A stretch of 64,000 bases of DNA from Helichrysum umbraculigerum (GCA_949592205.1 CATIUR010000001.1:263412250-263476249), one strand, 5' to 3'; shown: positions 13,102 to 23,844, counted from the stretch's first letter. Numbers and translations: made by a program. The notes: generated by a model not told the origin, from the sequence alone.

Positions 13102-16100
13102 ATTCTTATATATAAAACAAAGATTTTTTTTGCTTATGTGTCATCTTTTTAATCATTATATGATGACATGTCAAAAATATAGTAACTCCTAAATGATTAT
13201 TCAAATTCTAGGGATGCCACGTGGCTTTCCATTTTTAATAATTTTATTATTATTATAAATTATTTTAAATAAGGATTAATAATAGTTTAATCCCCACACT
13301 TTTATTTTTTTCGTTTTAACCCTTCTAACTTTTGTTTCTAAATGTTTAAACATCTTAACTTATAGGTTGACCAAAATTTAATCATTTAAGTTTATTTTGA
13401 GTATGTATGTTTTGTATTGATTAACACAAGAGTCAAGTACACCCTTTGTCTCATTGTCATTGTCTCATTGAGTTTATTTCATTAATAATCAAATTTCATT
13501 CATAATCAACTATATGTAGACATTTCACGAGTTAAACATATTGGTAAATTGAAATGTTGAGTTGAGATAACAATGTTAGAAACTATTACATATATGTTGC
13601 TTATATTAAAATTGTATAACATTTCTAATTATAATATTTTACGTTAGCATTTGTGAACATTTTGTATTTGTTTCTCATTTTGTTACTCACAAAAACTTTG
13701 AAGTTTTTATTCGCATATGTTTAGGTTGTTGTATACTATTATTTTCAATGATAAATTTATAGTTTTCAATTACAATATTGACATTGTTAAAAAATTTCAT
13801 AATATATAATAGTTTTGCATACATTACCGTACGATCACGGGCTCAAAGACCTACATTTTTTTACGAATACATGTAATACTTATTATTAATCTTTCTACAA
13901 TTCATCGTGGTTTATTTGGCTCCATATATTAATTTTGACAATTAATTATAATAGTTTGATTACTATATTATATAGTTTGGTTTATGTTATTATTTATTTT
14001 CAATTCTCAATAACAATTGCACCTTTTAAGTTAACAACACTAATTCATTGAACTACTTATAAATAAACATATAATTGTATTTTTTAACGACCGTGCATCG
14101 CACGGGCTAAAAACCTAGTATATATATATTTAAAAGGTCGATGCCTGAAATTTTATATTCAAATTAGACAAACTGGAACATAATTCATTTTAGTAACTGG
14201 GTTGGGTTATTTCAGTTTTGATTTGATTTTTGGGTAAAATCGAATAAAACACGAGTTCATGGTTTTGAGTTTGGTTTAGTAAATTTTAATTGGGCCCACA
14301 GAAAACCCGAAAAAGGAAATACCCTTAAAACATTTTTGGTAGCTAGAGATGAGCAAAAACCAGATAAAACTGGTTTTCAGTCCAGTTCAAAAAAGTCCAG
14401 TTTTTTAATAGAAAATTAAAAATCAGTCTTTTCTAGGACTGGTCCAGTTTCAGTCCAGTTTTTTGCCAGTTTTGCCAGTTTTTCTTAGAATTTCAGTCCA
14501 GTCCCAGTCCAGTTTCAGTCATTTCCAGTCTTTTTTTTCATGGTCGATAATTATGTCAATAGTTACAATAAAATTTTAAAACCAATAGAAAAAATCAATA
14601 AATATGAAGTATGATTAAATTAAAATGTATATAATTGAAATTGTTGATGTGAAAATAAATAAAAGTTTATAAATAAAGAAATAAAAATGTATCAAATACA
14701 ATTTGACCTAAATTTAAATTTTATAAGGAAAAAAAAAGTTAATAAACAATAAATAAACATAAATAGCTTATAATACATTTCAGTCTTTTTGCCAGTTTTA
14801 AACCAGTTTCAGTCTTTAACCAGTTTAAACTGATTTCAGTCCAGTTTTTAACCAGTCTTCTGATTGAAAAGTAGGACTGAATTAGGACTGTCAGGCAGTC
14901 CTAGGACCAGTCCAGTCTTTTTCCCAGTCCATTTTTTCTAGGACCGGTCCCAGTCCGGTTCAGGACCAGTTTCAGTCTAAGACTGTTTTGCTCATCTCTA
15001 TTGGTAGCCCAATTAAAAACATTTTTTTGGCAATTATATACTCCCTCCGTCCCAAATTAAGTGTTCTGTTTTGACTTTTTAAGTCTTCCCTTTTTAACTT
15101 TGACCTTAAATATTTTTGTTTGTATTATATAATACTTGATGCAAAATATATGTATGGATTGGATTTTAAATATATTTTCAATTGGTATAATTTTCATAAA
15201 GTAATATATAACACAAATAAAAATATCTAAAGTCAAAGTTGAAAAAGAAAGACTTCCAAATCTGACGGAGGGAGTACAACTCTAATCATCGGGCCGGGCC
15301 GGGCCATCTAAACTCAATTACGATAAACTAATTAATTACGATTCATTTTAACCGGTTACTCCAATATGAGATACTAAAAGAGTAATACTACACTCACACA
15401 AATTTTACAAAGAAACTTTCACAAAATGAGGTGGCATATTAATCCCACCAATCACATTATTTTCTTTTTTCTCTTTCATATTTCTCTCCCTTCAATTGAT
15501 TGGTCCAACTCATTTTGTGAGCATATTTTTGTAAACATTTTGTGATCCAATCATTTCTCATACTAAAATACTTCGAATTAATATTTGAGTAGTTCGATCA
15601 TCTAAATAATCTAATTTAAAATTAAAAATCTCTTTTAACTCGAACTCTATCTGGATAGTTTAAATTGGATGAGGTATAGAGCCTCGAATGGGTTGATGCT
15701 TGGCTAAATAACCAAATTACTCGAACTGAATCATCCATTAACTCGAAATCCGACTAATTCAGATCATTGTGAAGTTAATAAGGAGTCATATATACAATTC
15801 AGACCATAAATACTCATATAATACAATGATAGTTTTATATAATCTATCAATGAGAAAATGGGCGTCATATCTCTTGGCTGTTATTATGCAAAACATATAT
15901 ATAGTTAGGGGAAATGTTTTGTGTGCACAGAACAAATATGCTGCTAGTAGCCTAGTATCATTGAAGGGGTTATTTTTGTATATATTTAAAAGTTGAAGGA
16001 CTAAAAAGATAAAATTTGTAATTTTTGAGAAATGATGATGGGTCAACAGCACCATTAAAATATTTAATGGTGCATCCAACAGTTTATTTGCCCAGTTAGT

Positions 16101-19100
16101 TATATATATTTTGAATTACTCTCTCCATTCCGGTCAAATTGTTCACTTTGACTATGCACACATTTTAGGAATTTTCACTAATTATACACTGATTATCATA
16201 TCTAGCTAGAAGTCAACACTATTTTGAGATAACCAAAAATACAAAATATGGACACTTCTAATGGGACTGAGGGTGTAGTATATGCACATACAATTTGTTT
16301 TTTTTTTTTAATTATTATTATTATTATTACGGAGTATTTTTTTTTCAATCTGATACTTAAATTTCTTCAATTAAGGAAAAATGGGTCATAATGAGGAGTA
16401 AGTGTTTACTAGGATAGAGTTATGTTGACAGGAAGCATTTTACTGATCGAGCATAGTTTTAATACCAGGAAGATGTTCAACTGATGGATGATATAGGTCT
16501 TGATGCTTTTAGATTCTCCATTTCTTGGCCCCGAGTGTTACCTAGTAAGTTCGTGTCTTTCTTAAATTGCCATAAACTTCAATGGTCTTTTTTTTTTTTT
16601 TTAAATGATATTAACCGAGTTATCCAAACGATTTATTATTTGCGCTGTAATAAGATGGAAAGCTAAGTGGAGGCATAAACAAAGAAGGTGTGGCCTTCTA
16701 CAACAATCTCATTGATGAACTTCTTTCAAAAGGTATCAAACCATTTGTCACAATCTATCACTGGGATCTTCCTCAAGCATTACAAGATGAATATGGTGGC
16801 TTTCTGCACCCCCGTATTACGTAAGCCACCTCTTGATTTTTAATTATAGCTATGACTATAAATAATACACTTCGTGTAATATATATGTAACATATCTTGG
16901 GTGTAACACTTGTGCTATACATTTGAAATATGTAAAACTTTAACTATTTATAAAAAATGGGTATTTGGGCCACCGTAGTCGCTCCATATTTCAATGGAGC
17001 ACGACCGAACCCCCCACAAGGTCCAACATCGCCGCGTAAATCACCTCCATCACATATACCACAACGTCCGAGCCGAAACTCGCACCGACTAAGCCTTAAC
17101 GTTGTGGGCAATGCGCTTCATTGGTGGTGAGTACCTTTAACTATTTATATAAGCTCACTAGCATAGTACCCGCGTAAAACGGCGTAAGAGGTTGTTCTAG
17201 TAGGCGAATATGATAATGCTAGTGATGATGTAAGAGTGATGAAATTGTGAAGATATATTTGTGCTGGGTATTTTTTTTCGTACGCGGTATAATATTATAT
17301 ATAGTAATAAATTAGTAAACGGAATATAAATATTAAGGTGATTGAAATATTAGAATAAAGGTGTGAGATCAAAGGGTCAACTGTATTTTGAGGGTAAAGA
17401 AGAGTGGCAGGTGATCTCAACCCTTGATTCTTGTAATCAAACGGTCCAAATTTTCAACATTGCATTTTATGTAAAATGAAGTATTGTTACCATGCAACAA
17501 ATATGGGTCGTTGATCACATAAATCAATGGCTGAGATAGCATGCCCCTCCTCCTTTTAAAATGCAACTGCACCTCAGAACTTTACCCTTAGAATTATAAA
17601 TAAGGTATTATAGTCTTTGTTGTTCATGTTCGTATCGAACTTTAAAACAAAAGGTGTTGAATACTCTTTCTATCACCAATTGATTTTAGAGTATCACACA
17701 CATGTCCCGTCTGACTTTTATTTTGGATTTTTTACTAGTTGAGTTGAAAGTTGTTCTAACAATAGATTATCGAAAAGATAAGTGGATGTGGCAATTACAA
17801 TAGGTCACAAAAGTATCCAGAAAGTCCTAAGAAACTCAACAGTTAAAACATAAAATAGTTGAGCTAATCATTTTAAGACTTTGCTTACTCTTTTATTATC
17901 TCATTCATTCATCATCTTGTAGAAAGGACTTTCAGGACTTCGCGGAATTATGCTTTAAGGAGTTTGGGGACAGAGTCAAGCATTGGATTACTTTCAACGA
18001 GCCATACATCTTCTCCCTATTTGGCTATGAAACAGGTGTTTTTGCACCCGGGAGATGTTCATTATGGATGAACAACAGTTGTCCTGCTGGTGATTCCGCC
18101 ACTGAGCCTTACATCGTTGCACATAACATGCTTCTTTCTCACGCACTTGCAGTTAAAATCTACAAGAAAAAGTACCAGGTCAACATTTCATAATTAAATT
18201 TATTTAACTAAATATTCTGTAAGTGTTTGGTTACAAATTAAGTTAATAGCTTGGTGCATTTGTGTAGGCTTCTCAAAAGGGTGTTATTGGTATAACACTT
18301 GTATCCCATTGGTTTGTCCCATTTTCGGCCAACAAAGCCAATAAAAGAGCTGCACAACGAGCACTTGATTTCATGTTAGGATGGTACGTGCAATATATTT
18401 CTACAAGTCTGCTATATCGTGTTCTCAGTTTTTTATAACTAATGAATTATCTGGCCTTTTAATTATGTCGTTGTAAATGAACAGGTTTATGGATCCTTTA
18501 GTATTTGGAGAGTACCCTCAGAGTATGAGTACAAATGTGCAAAAGAGATTACCAAAATTTAGTGCAGAAGAAGCAAATCTCATTAAGGGGTCATTTGATT
18601 TCATTGGTATGAATTACTACACAGGAAGATACGCAATAGATACCAGTTTGGTTAGAGCCATCAATCACAGTCCTACATCCGATTCTCAACTCAATCTCAC
18701 AGGTAAGTTTCAAAAGGACTAACGAGTCTTGTTGTACAATAACTGTTTGTTGTCAGCAAATTGATAATCAATCTTTTGTTGCTGTAACAGCATTCAGAAA
18801 TGGCAGACCTATTGGTGCACCTGTAAGTTCATTTTTTCGTTATTGGAACATAATTGTATGTCACACTTAAATTACATAGCAGTTTAATGAACGATTTTTT
18901 GCAGTCTGGAGCAAATGCTTTCTATGTATATCCAAAAGGACTACGTGACCTACTCGTCTACATCAAGGAGAAGTACAATAATCCAACAGTCTATATTACA
19001 GAAAACGGTATATACAGCACACGTGTATCAACCAACCATCTATGTAAACCATAATCAAAACTTAAGCATTATATATTTTTTTTTATGAGTTCTGTTACAG

Positions 19101-19468
19101 GTTATGGTGAAACCAACATAGGCAATGTGAATCAAGGTGTAAATGACACAGAACGAGTCAGTTTCTACTATAGACATATCTTGGCTATTAAGGATGCTAT
19201 CAAGTGAGTTCAAATGTCACATTGTGTTTTCTTTAGTTTATATATGTACTCCATAATGATTGTAACTGATGTTTTCGGGTACATGGTGTATAGGCAAGGG
19301 GTAAATGTGAAGGGTTATTTTCCGTGGTCGTTTCTTGACAATTTTGAATGGGGTTCTGGATTCACAGTAAGATTTGGGCTTATCTATGTCGATTACAAAG
19401 ATGGCCTTAAACGATACCCAAAACGCTCGGCTATTTGGTATAAGAAGTTTTTGGCTGGGAACAATTGA
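2356..19468 (+). CDS. Family GH1 beta-glucosidase, secreted, 12 exons, 499 aa
   Basis: Joined exons: 2356-2484, 3258-3324, 9317-9375, 16469-16544, 16655-16820, 17923-18178, 18268-18383, 18485-18702, 18791-18822, 18905-19007, 19101-19203, 19294-19468. All introns are GT-AG and the sum is exactly 1,500 nt with no internal stop. The product should hydrolyse beta-glucosides by the retaining mechanism. The acid/base Glu192 is in TFNEP and the nucleophile Glu406 in ITENG. Glucose-binding Gln43, His146, Asn191, Tyr335, Trp453, Glu460 and Trp461 are all present. Residues 1-21 form a hydrophobic signal peptide; no KDEL-type tail follows AGNN; several N-glycosylation sequons occur. Start chosen at the first ATG of the signal peptide (codon 6 of a longer open frame with no upstream ATG). 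Introns 2 and 3 are 5,992 and 7,093 bp, filled with transposons. The aglycone (defence glucoside, monolignol or hormone conjugate) cannot be told from sequence. Confidence 0.93.
2762..3147. mobile_element. hAT-type MITE in intron 1
   Basis: The element begins TATAAGTGGCAAA and ends TTTGCCACATCTA, a 13-bp imperfect terminal inverted repeat. It is flanked by an exact 8-bp duplication GTTGATAT (2754-2761 and 3148-3155), the hAT hallmark. The interior repeats GGGTC and GGGTCTAAATGGG motifs. No transposase. Confidence 0.85.
3632..3884. mobile_element. Stowaway-like MITE in intron 2
   Basis: Starts CTCTTTGCGTCCC and ends GTGACCGGAG, flanked by TA on both sides. The halves are inverted copies (TTTTGACTTTTTGAAG... 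against CTTTAAAAAGTTAAAA). This matches the plant Stowaway consensus CTCCCTCCGTCCC in degenerate form. Non-coding. Confidence 0.75.
4084..4310. mobile_element. hAT-type MITE in intron 2
   Basis: Terminal inverted repeat CAGGGGCGGA / TCCGTCCCTG with an exact 8-bp duplication AGTATTGT at 4076-4083 and 4311-4318. The interior repeats CGCCCCCACTAAACTACAAAA. 227 bp, non-coding. Confidence 0.9.
4322..4378. repeat. Compound (CT)n(TA)n microsatellite
   Basis: About 28 bp of CT repeats followed directly by about 29 bp of TA repeats, next to the right duplication of the preceding hAT MITE. Confidence 0.95.
5279..5333. repeat. (AT)n microsatellite
   Basis: About 55 bp of uninterrupted AT, forming the left border of the 5334-6265 element. 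Confidence 0.95.
5334..6265. mobile_element. Inverted-repeat element inside a TA tract
   Basis: Begins GGGGAATGATCAAGATGGAAG and, after a short insertion, GAGGGAAGGAGGGAAG. It ends with the inverse, CTTCCCTCCTTCCCTC... ATGATCTCCCCC. TA repeats lie on both sides (5279-5333 and 6266-6322), so it appears to have inserted into a TA microsatellite. The interior is AT-rich with repeated AACATGC and ATTCATC words. No coding capacity seen. Confidence 0.55.
6266..6322. repeat. (TA)n microsatellite
   Basis: About 57 bp of pure TA, the right border of the 5334-6265 element. Confidence 0.95.
6518..6797. mobile_element. Hairpin-type MITE in intron 2
   Basis: The left half (GTTTATTGTTTCATTAAGC... CTTTTTACTATTGTATG) returns as an inverted copy in the right half, ending ACAATAAAC. 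The fold covers most of the element. No clear target duplication. Confidence 0.4.
6798..7770. other. Intron 2 sequence without recognisable features
   Basis: AT-rich, no open frame with protein-like composition and no terminal repeats that I could pair. Confidence 0.4.
7771..8045 (-). mobile_element. tRNA-derived SINE
   Basis: On the minus strand a tRNA-like head comes first. It has an A-box-like ATCAATGGTCAGG near 8030 and a B-box-like AAGTTCGAATCTC near 7980. About 200 bp of unrelated body follow, ending in a run of 11 A (T at 7771-7781). This is SINE architecture. About 275 bp, no target duplication established. Confidence 0.65.
8058..8127 (-). other. tRNA-like sequence beside the SINE
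   Basis: On the minus strand TAGCTTAGCGGAAGAGC (8120-8104) resembles a tRNA D-arm/A-box. GGTTCGATCCA (8077-8067) is a near-perfect B-box/T-loop with the expected spacing. The acceptor ends do not pair well, so I read it as a tRNA pseudogene or a second SINE head, not a working tRNA. Confidence 0.5.
8200..8485. mobile_element. Tourist/Harbinger-like MITE
   Basis: GACCACTCTCAT at the left end and ATGGGAGGGTC at the right end form an inverted repeat, flanked by TAA (8197-8199, 8486-8488), the usual PIF/Harbinger duplication. The interior repeats GTGTCA and GTGACAC. Confidence 0.6.
8516..8823. mobile_element. Second, related Tourist-like MITE
   Basis: Flanked by TAA (8513-8515, 8824-8826). The ends GTCCGCTCCCAAC and GTTGGGACACGCC are imperfect inverses. 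The interior shares the GTGTCAGTT / GACACACC words and general layout with the element at 8200-8485, so two relatives sit almost side by side. Confidence 0.55.
11819..11944. repeat. 42-bp tandem repeat, three copies
   Basis: Units start at 11819, 11861 and 11903, each ATTAAACATGAACTAAA... ATTAGACACGAA. They differ by one or two bases. Internal to the CACTA element. Confidence 0.9.
12106..12249. repeat. 24-bp GC-rich minisatellite, six copies
   Basis: Units of the form CTGATCGGTGACGGTGCGATG start every 24 bp from 12106. The last two have changed to CTGAGCAATGACGGTGCGG. Because 24 is a multiple of three, long repetitive reading frames appear on both strands; I do not treat them as genes. Confidence 0.9.
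12458..13048. other. Intron 3 sequence, nothing recognised
   Basis: AT-rich sequence between the CACTA element and the TA tract. No gene, RNA or repeat boundary seen. Confidence 0.4.
13049..13098. repeat. (TA)n microsatellite
   Basis: About 50 bp of TA. A few more TA units follow the Helitron at 14119, so the tract was split by that insertion. Confidence 0.95.
13099..14118 (+). mobile_element. Non-autonomous Helitron, 1.02 kb
   Basis: Starts TCTATTCTTATATATAAAAC (the usual 5' TC end of plant Helitrons). It ends with a hairpin CCGTGC-ATC-GCACGG (14091-14105) followed 9 bp later by CTAG (14115-14118). The host base before is A and after is T, the Helitron target AT, and both flanks are TA repeat. 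No Rep/helicase remains. Confidence 0.85.
14344..15000. mobile_element. hAT-type MITE rich in CAGTCCAGTTT repeats
   Basis: Perfect 15-bp terminal inverted repeat TAGAGATGAGCAAAA, with an exact 8-bp duplication TTGGTAGC at 14336-14343 and 15001-15008. Both subterminal regions are dense arrays of CCAGT, CAGTCCAGTTT and CAGTC words, in both orientations, possible transposase-binding arrays. The centre is AT-rich. Non-coding. Confidence 0.92.
15041..15274. mobile_element. Stowaway MITE
   Basis: Ends CTCCCTCCGTCCCAAA and TCTGACGGAGGGAG with TA on both sides. Strong match to the classical plant Stowaway end. 234 bp. Confidence 0.92.
15394..15545. repeat. Inverted-repeat element
   Basis: TTTACAAAGAAACTTTCACAAAATGAG on the left pairs with CTCATTTTGTGAGCATATTTTTGTAAA on the right around an approximately 90-bp centre. 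Probably a small MITE; ends not defined. Confidence 0.4.
16119..16278. mobile_element. Degenerate Stowaway-like MITE
   Basis: CTCTCTCCATTCCGGTCAAATTG at the left and a decayed inverse ending ACTGAGGGTGTAG at the right, flanked by TA. It lies 190 bp before exon 4. Confidence 0.5.
17158..17612 (-). mobile_element. Probable small Helitron in intron 5
   Basis: On the minus strand a short imperfect hairpin (ACGCCGTTTTACGCGG) is followed by GTACTATG and CTAG (17161-17158), then T, a Helitron 3' end. The 5' end is less certain. CTATAATACC near 17612 resembles the usual TCTATAATAC start but lacks the clean TC. Confidence 0.42.
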
Positions 19469-19878
19469 CGTCTGCCTAGAACTGAAATCATCTTCTGATC
19501 GAAGACTCCATGTTTGTGATTTCTTTAAATTAGCAAATGAAAAAATATAGTTGCAGTGTGATTTGATGCTTATGTACTGGGTGTTCATCAATAATGTTTG
19601 TTCAATCTTCATTTCTCTTGCAACATCTGTTTCTTTTATGTTTGCTTACTTGCACAATTCTCTTCCGTATAAGCTAGGTTACATCTTATGTGAAACTAAT
19701 TATGTGACAAAATCATCTCATGTAAACATTTTAAACACACTATTGCATTTCTCATCCAAAGTCCAAAATCCCCATCGCATATATAGTATAATAAATCCTC
19801 CAAGACTGAAAACGAAAAAGAAACAAACAACAAACAAACATCAGCATCTTGTTAATTACTCTTGCACATTATCTAGCC
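19469..19878. other. Shared 3' intergenic region
   Basis: The 410 bp between the stop codons of the two convergent genes must contain both 3' UTRs. No repeat element found. Confidence 0.5.
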
Positions 19879-22800
19879 TTACTCTTTACACTGAGCATAT
19901 GGCTCGAATCCAGCAACGGGCCTTGACGGGCCAGCCTTTGATGAATCCTTCACCAAACCCACAGCAGCAGCGTGACCGAACAAGCGTTGCCCCATGTGAA
20001 AAACAGCCTCATTAACACCAAACGACGGCTTAGCAGTTGGCTCACTCCTTACGGGCCCACGTTCACCACCGTCAATCTCCCTGTAGCGATGAAGGTAAAT
20101 GGTCAAGGGCTCGATGTAATCATCAAATCCTAGTTTGTTCATTGCCCAAAGGATGTCTTCAGCAGTGATGGTCTTTCTTTGCTCTCGTTGACACCTATCA
20201 TTAGCTTCGCCTGTTACAAAGCTGATATACTCGGAAACACATTCTTGAATTGTTTCTTTGGCGTCATCAGAGATCTTGGCGTGAGGGGGAAGGACTTTTC
20301 GCATGATACGAATCACGTTCGCGATTGGCATCAATCGGTCTTGCTCTCGAACAAGGCATTCATTTTGACCTGTGGCAGCTGGTGGTTGTTGAAACACTGG
20401 CCCTGCCGCTGGTCCTGATCATGGCCGATAAGATGCTTACACAACAGTTAAATATCATTTAAATTGGTACGTCAACTTTTATTATAATAATCAATAGATT
20501 CTAGCTTTTCTTTATAATATAAATACTGTACTAGCTTTATTCATAGTCAAGTAAGGGCCTCTCTACTCCTTTTTCTCGTAAAGTCATGAATCATACGTGC
20601 ATATAGATGGCAATATGGATACGGAGGGATGCATAGAGTAAGTTATAGTTAATAGACATATAGGGTATCAAATTTTTACAAAATATTTAATTTGGAAGAT
20701 GATAAATATAACAAAAAAAATTATTCACACACCAAACTGTACAACAACTAAAACACATAGTACATGTTGCAACAACGTAATTTTGCTGTATGAATCATTT
20801 TATTTGTTGTATTTATCAACTCCCCATCAATCTAGGGAACAATTTAAATTTCGTGTATGTGAAAACTGAAGCCGATAAGGATTCATCATTTTGAACAATT
20901 TTTTAAACTCTAGTCATCCTTGTATACATGTTTATTAAATTTAATTACTCTTAAACACATTATGTATAGTTATGGATTATTTAAGTAAACTTTTTTTTAT
21001 ATATCATTCTTTAAAATGAAGATTTTGTAAAACTTTGATGTCCTAGTGTCTATTAACTCACTAAGTTATGGATGAATAATATTATTTTTTTTTAATGAAA
21101 TATCTGAATATTTGAAAATGACTATTTTCTTTGATGATTGAAAGTGGTAAATTTTCCTTCATTCGAGTGCGCACACCACACACTTATCTCACCCTTAGAT
21201 AGCTGGGTGATTTTTTCAATCGAAAAAATAGTTGAGGTAGTTAATTGAATACTAGCATTATACCCGCGTTATGCAGCGGTATAAAAAATATACTTGCGGT
21301 AGTTTTTGTTCAATTATATGTCATCATTAGTGAAAACTGAAAAAGTTAGTGATATATCATTTTCTTACTTTAGATTATACATTATTATAGGTTAGAGTTG
21401 GATTTTCAAACCATTAGTCTACTAACTTAAAAGCCATTTTTATCTTTTAGGTCGGATTTGAGTTAAAGTTTGCATCAACTCATCGATCGATCAACCACAA
21501 AAATAATTTTATTTTATTTTTCAATAAAATGATCCTACCTATCAACTTGTTTGCCCCCGTTTACCTAAATGAGTTATGCAAAACCTTTCGAATTGAATAC
21601 TTTGGATCATTAACCCAAAATCAGTCCAAGTTTAGGTTTTGAACTTTGTACCTTAAATTTCATTTCCATTAACTTGAATAATGAACTCTTAATCACTATT
21701 AACTTAGATAGTTAAATAAATTATCCTTACAAAAAGAAAAAGAATCTGTGCTTCAAATGTTTGTCTGTTTGCATTAGATATTGTAGTAACTAAGACGGTG
21801 GAATAGTAACTTATATTTTTTAAGACTATCAAACGACCAAGCTATTTTATAGTAGTAGTAGATTAACTTGTATGATTACTTAAACAACAAATTATCTAAA
21901 ATAGAAACGAAGTATTGACTAATTTTTTTATTATAAAAATGAACTATCAAAAGTATCAATAATAGGAAAAAAAACTATCAATATTATCATAATTCTAGTA
22001 GTACGGTACATGACGCATCATCATTTTTCGAATTCAAGATAACTTATTGCTAAAAATATGATGAAAATGATAATTGCTTTCTATTATTGATATTTGATTT
22101 CTAGAATTTTAAATATGTCAATAGTTCGTTTCTATTTTATGTAATTTGCCCTTACTTGAATGTAATGACTAAAAATGTTTAAATATTAAATAAAATACTT
22201 AAAATGATAGTAAAAAAGTTATAGTTCATTTCTATTTTATGTAATTTACCTTTACTTGAATGTAATGACTAAAAGTGTTCAAATATTATATAAAATACTT
22301 AAAGGGTAGTAAAAAAGTTACAGACTTTTAGTATTTCTTTATTAAAAGTTCAATATAAGTTTTTAACTTTTTATATATTAGTATATGATAAAGATAGTTA
22401 TAATCTCTAACACAAAATAATACTTTGTAGCAATATTTCTATTAAAACAATTGTAACCAACATTTTAATATACATTAATTTGTTATCTTAATTAGTTATA
22501 ATTTTAAGTTACACATATATTTTAAACTGAAAATTAAAAATTAAAGTTTATAATTAATTACATTGATTAAGTATATAATTGTACATCAATTGTAAACATA
22601 TTAATAAAATGGAGGGTAAAATAGTAAATTACTATTTCTCCTCTAAGACTTTGTTCCATTTGTTTTATATTGTAGTATAGATATAGATTATCAAAGAGTT
22701 GAGTGACTTTTTCAATCAAAGAAATAGAATATATAGTGAAAGTAGGCTGTACCTTTTCAACAATTTCCCGAGATAAAATGGTAAACTTAAACAAATCTTC

Positions 22801-23713
22801 GTTTCTATATTTGATAATGAACAATTAATTTGAGGGAAAAAAAAAAAAACGTGTACAAAGATATTGGGATACAAGGAGTAAAGTCAACGTGGTAACTGGT
22901 GAGTGAGATAATTAATCATTTTCGATAAAAACGATAAGTTAGTAGGGGAAGGGAATATAAATTTAATGAAATTGGACTTAAATTAGAAAATAGAAAATCA
23001 GAAAAAGAGGTGGGTGTGGGGTCAGAAAATTAAACATGAATGACACTTGTTTCCTCATATTTGTCTCTCTTCCTCCCAATCGAATCCATATCATGAAAAA
23101 CATACCCGGCCATAACCACTACCTTAACCCATGATCTTTTCAAGTTTTCATCCATAAATTATCACGACTTTCATATTTCTAATGTAAATACACGAATTTA
23201 AATGGTTCAATTGAATAAAAGGTTTTCTTGAGAGCACAAATCTTTTGATTACATCAAGTGAAATAAAATATTTACACCACGGATATGATAATTTATCTCG
23301 AACAACACTCATATGCTACAATGCATTAAACCAATAAAATCGGATCAGATCGGATCGGATCAGATCACTACATTTAATGTAAAAATGCTTCAAATTTCAC
23401 TTGATCGAATCGAATTGAATTGAAATACCGAATATAGCAATTCCATATTTTTCTTAAAAATTGTAGTCATTATTAAACTCATTGACTATTATAACAAGAG
23501 GAATTAGATTTAACTAGTCTAACAAGTAAAAGCTATTAACTGAATTAAAGTTTGTTACCTATTATAGATCATGAATTTAATTAACTAAAGGTCACAAATT
23601 AACAACACTAGTGTAATTGCTATAACAATTTAACAAAAGGGTTAAAGAATTTTACCATATGCAAGTTGGTGATGGGGTCTTTGGTAGCCATGAAAACCTT
23701 CACCATGCTCCAT
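19879..23713 (-). CDS. NF-YB: LEC1-type NF-YB transcription factor subunit, 2 exons, 197 aa
   Basis: Exon 1 (23713-23656) encodes MEHGEGFHGYQRPHHQLAY plus one base and ends at a GT donor. Exon 2 (20414-19879) starts after CAG and restores the frame, giving 198 codons with stop. The histone-fold B domain spans about residues 42-134: REQDRLMPIANVIRIMRK, then the central helix, then RKTITAEDILWAMNKLGFDD. Asp69 in KISDDAKE is the residue that separates LEC1-type from other NF-YB proteins (Asp-55 of Arabidopsis LEC1; Lys in the rest). LEC1 and L1L pair with NF-YC, then NF-YA or bZIPs, to drive embryo maturation; that role is inferred here. The intron (20415-23655, 3,241 bp) contains a Helitron. 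The gene converges on the beta-glucosidase. Whether it is LEC1 or L1L is not settled. Confidence 0.93.
21252..22681 (-). mobile_element. Non-autonomous Helitron, 1.43 kb, in the NF-YB intron
   Basis: On the minus strand it begins TCTATACTACAATATAAAAC (from 22681). It ends with a hairpin CCGCTGCATAACGCGG followed by GTATAATG and CTAG (21255-21252). The host bases are A before and T after. Its interior is AT-rich with a roughly 100-bp direct repeat around 22110-22320 (ATAGTTCRTTTCTATTTTATG). No Rep/helicase gene. Confidence 0.8.
22682..23655. other. Remainder of the NF-YB intron
   Basis: AT-rich. A GATCGGATC-type short array lies at 23341-23365. Nothing else recognised. Confidence 0.4.
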
Positions 23714-23784
23714 TTTCTATTTTCCCTAATTTGTGTAATGTTTTAGGAATTTAGGAAATGGAAATAAAACGAAGTTGATGACAC

Positions 23785-23844
23785 ATAAATATGAGAGTGT
23801 GTTGATTTGGGGGAATGTGGACAATTATAACGATAACACGTGGC
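23785..23844 (-). promoter_or_regulatory. Likely promoter motifs of the LEC1-type gene
   Basis: On the minus strand TATTTAT (23791-23785) lies about 72 bp before the ATG and could act as a TATA box. GCCACGTGT (23844-23836) is a perfect G-box/ABRE core about 123 bp before the ATG. ABRE/G-box control would suit an embryo-maturation gene, but only the motifs are seen. Confidence 0.4.

Noticed and set aside
19551..20015. 154-codon plus-strand frame
   Set aside because: It overlaps the 3' end of the NF-YB exon on the other strand and has no protein-like composition of its own.
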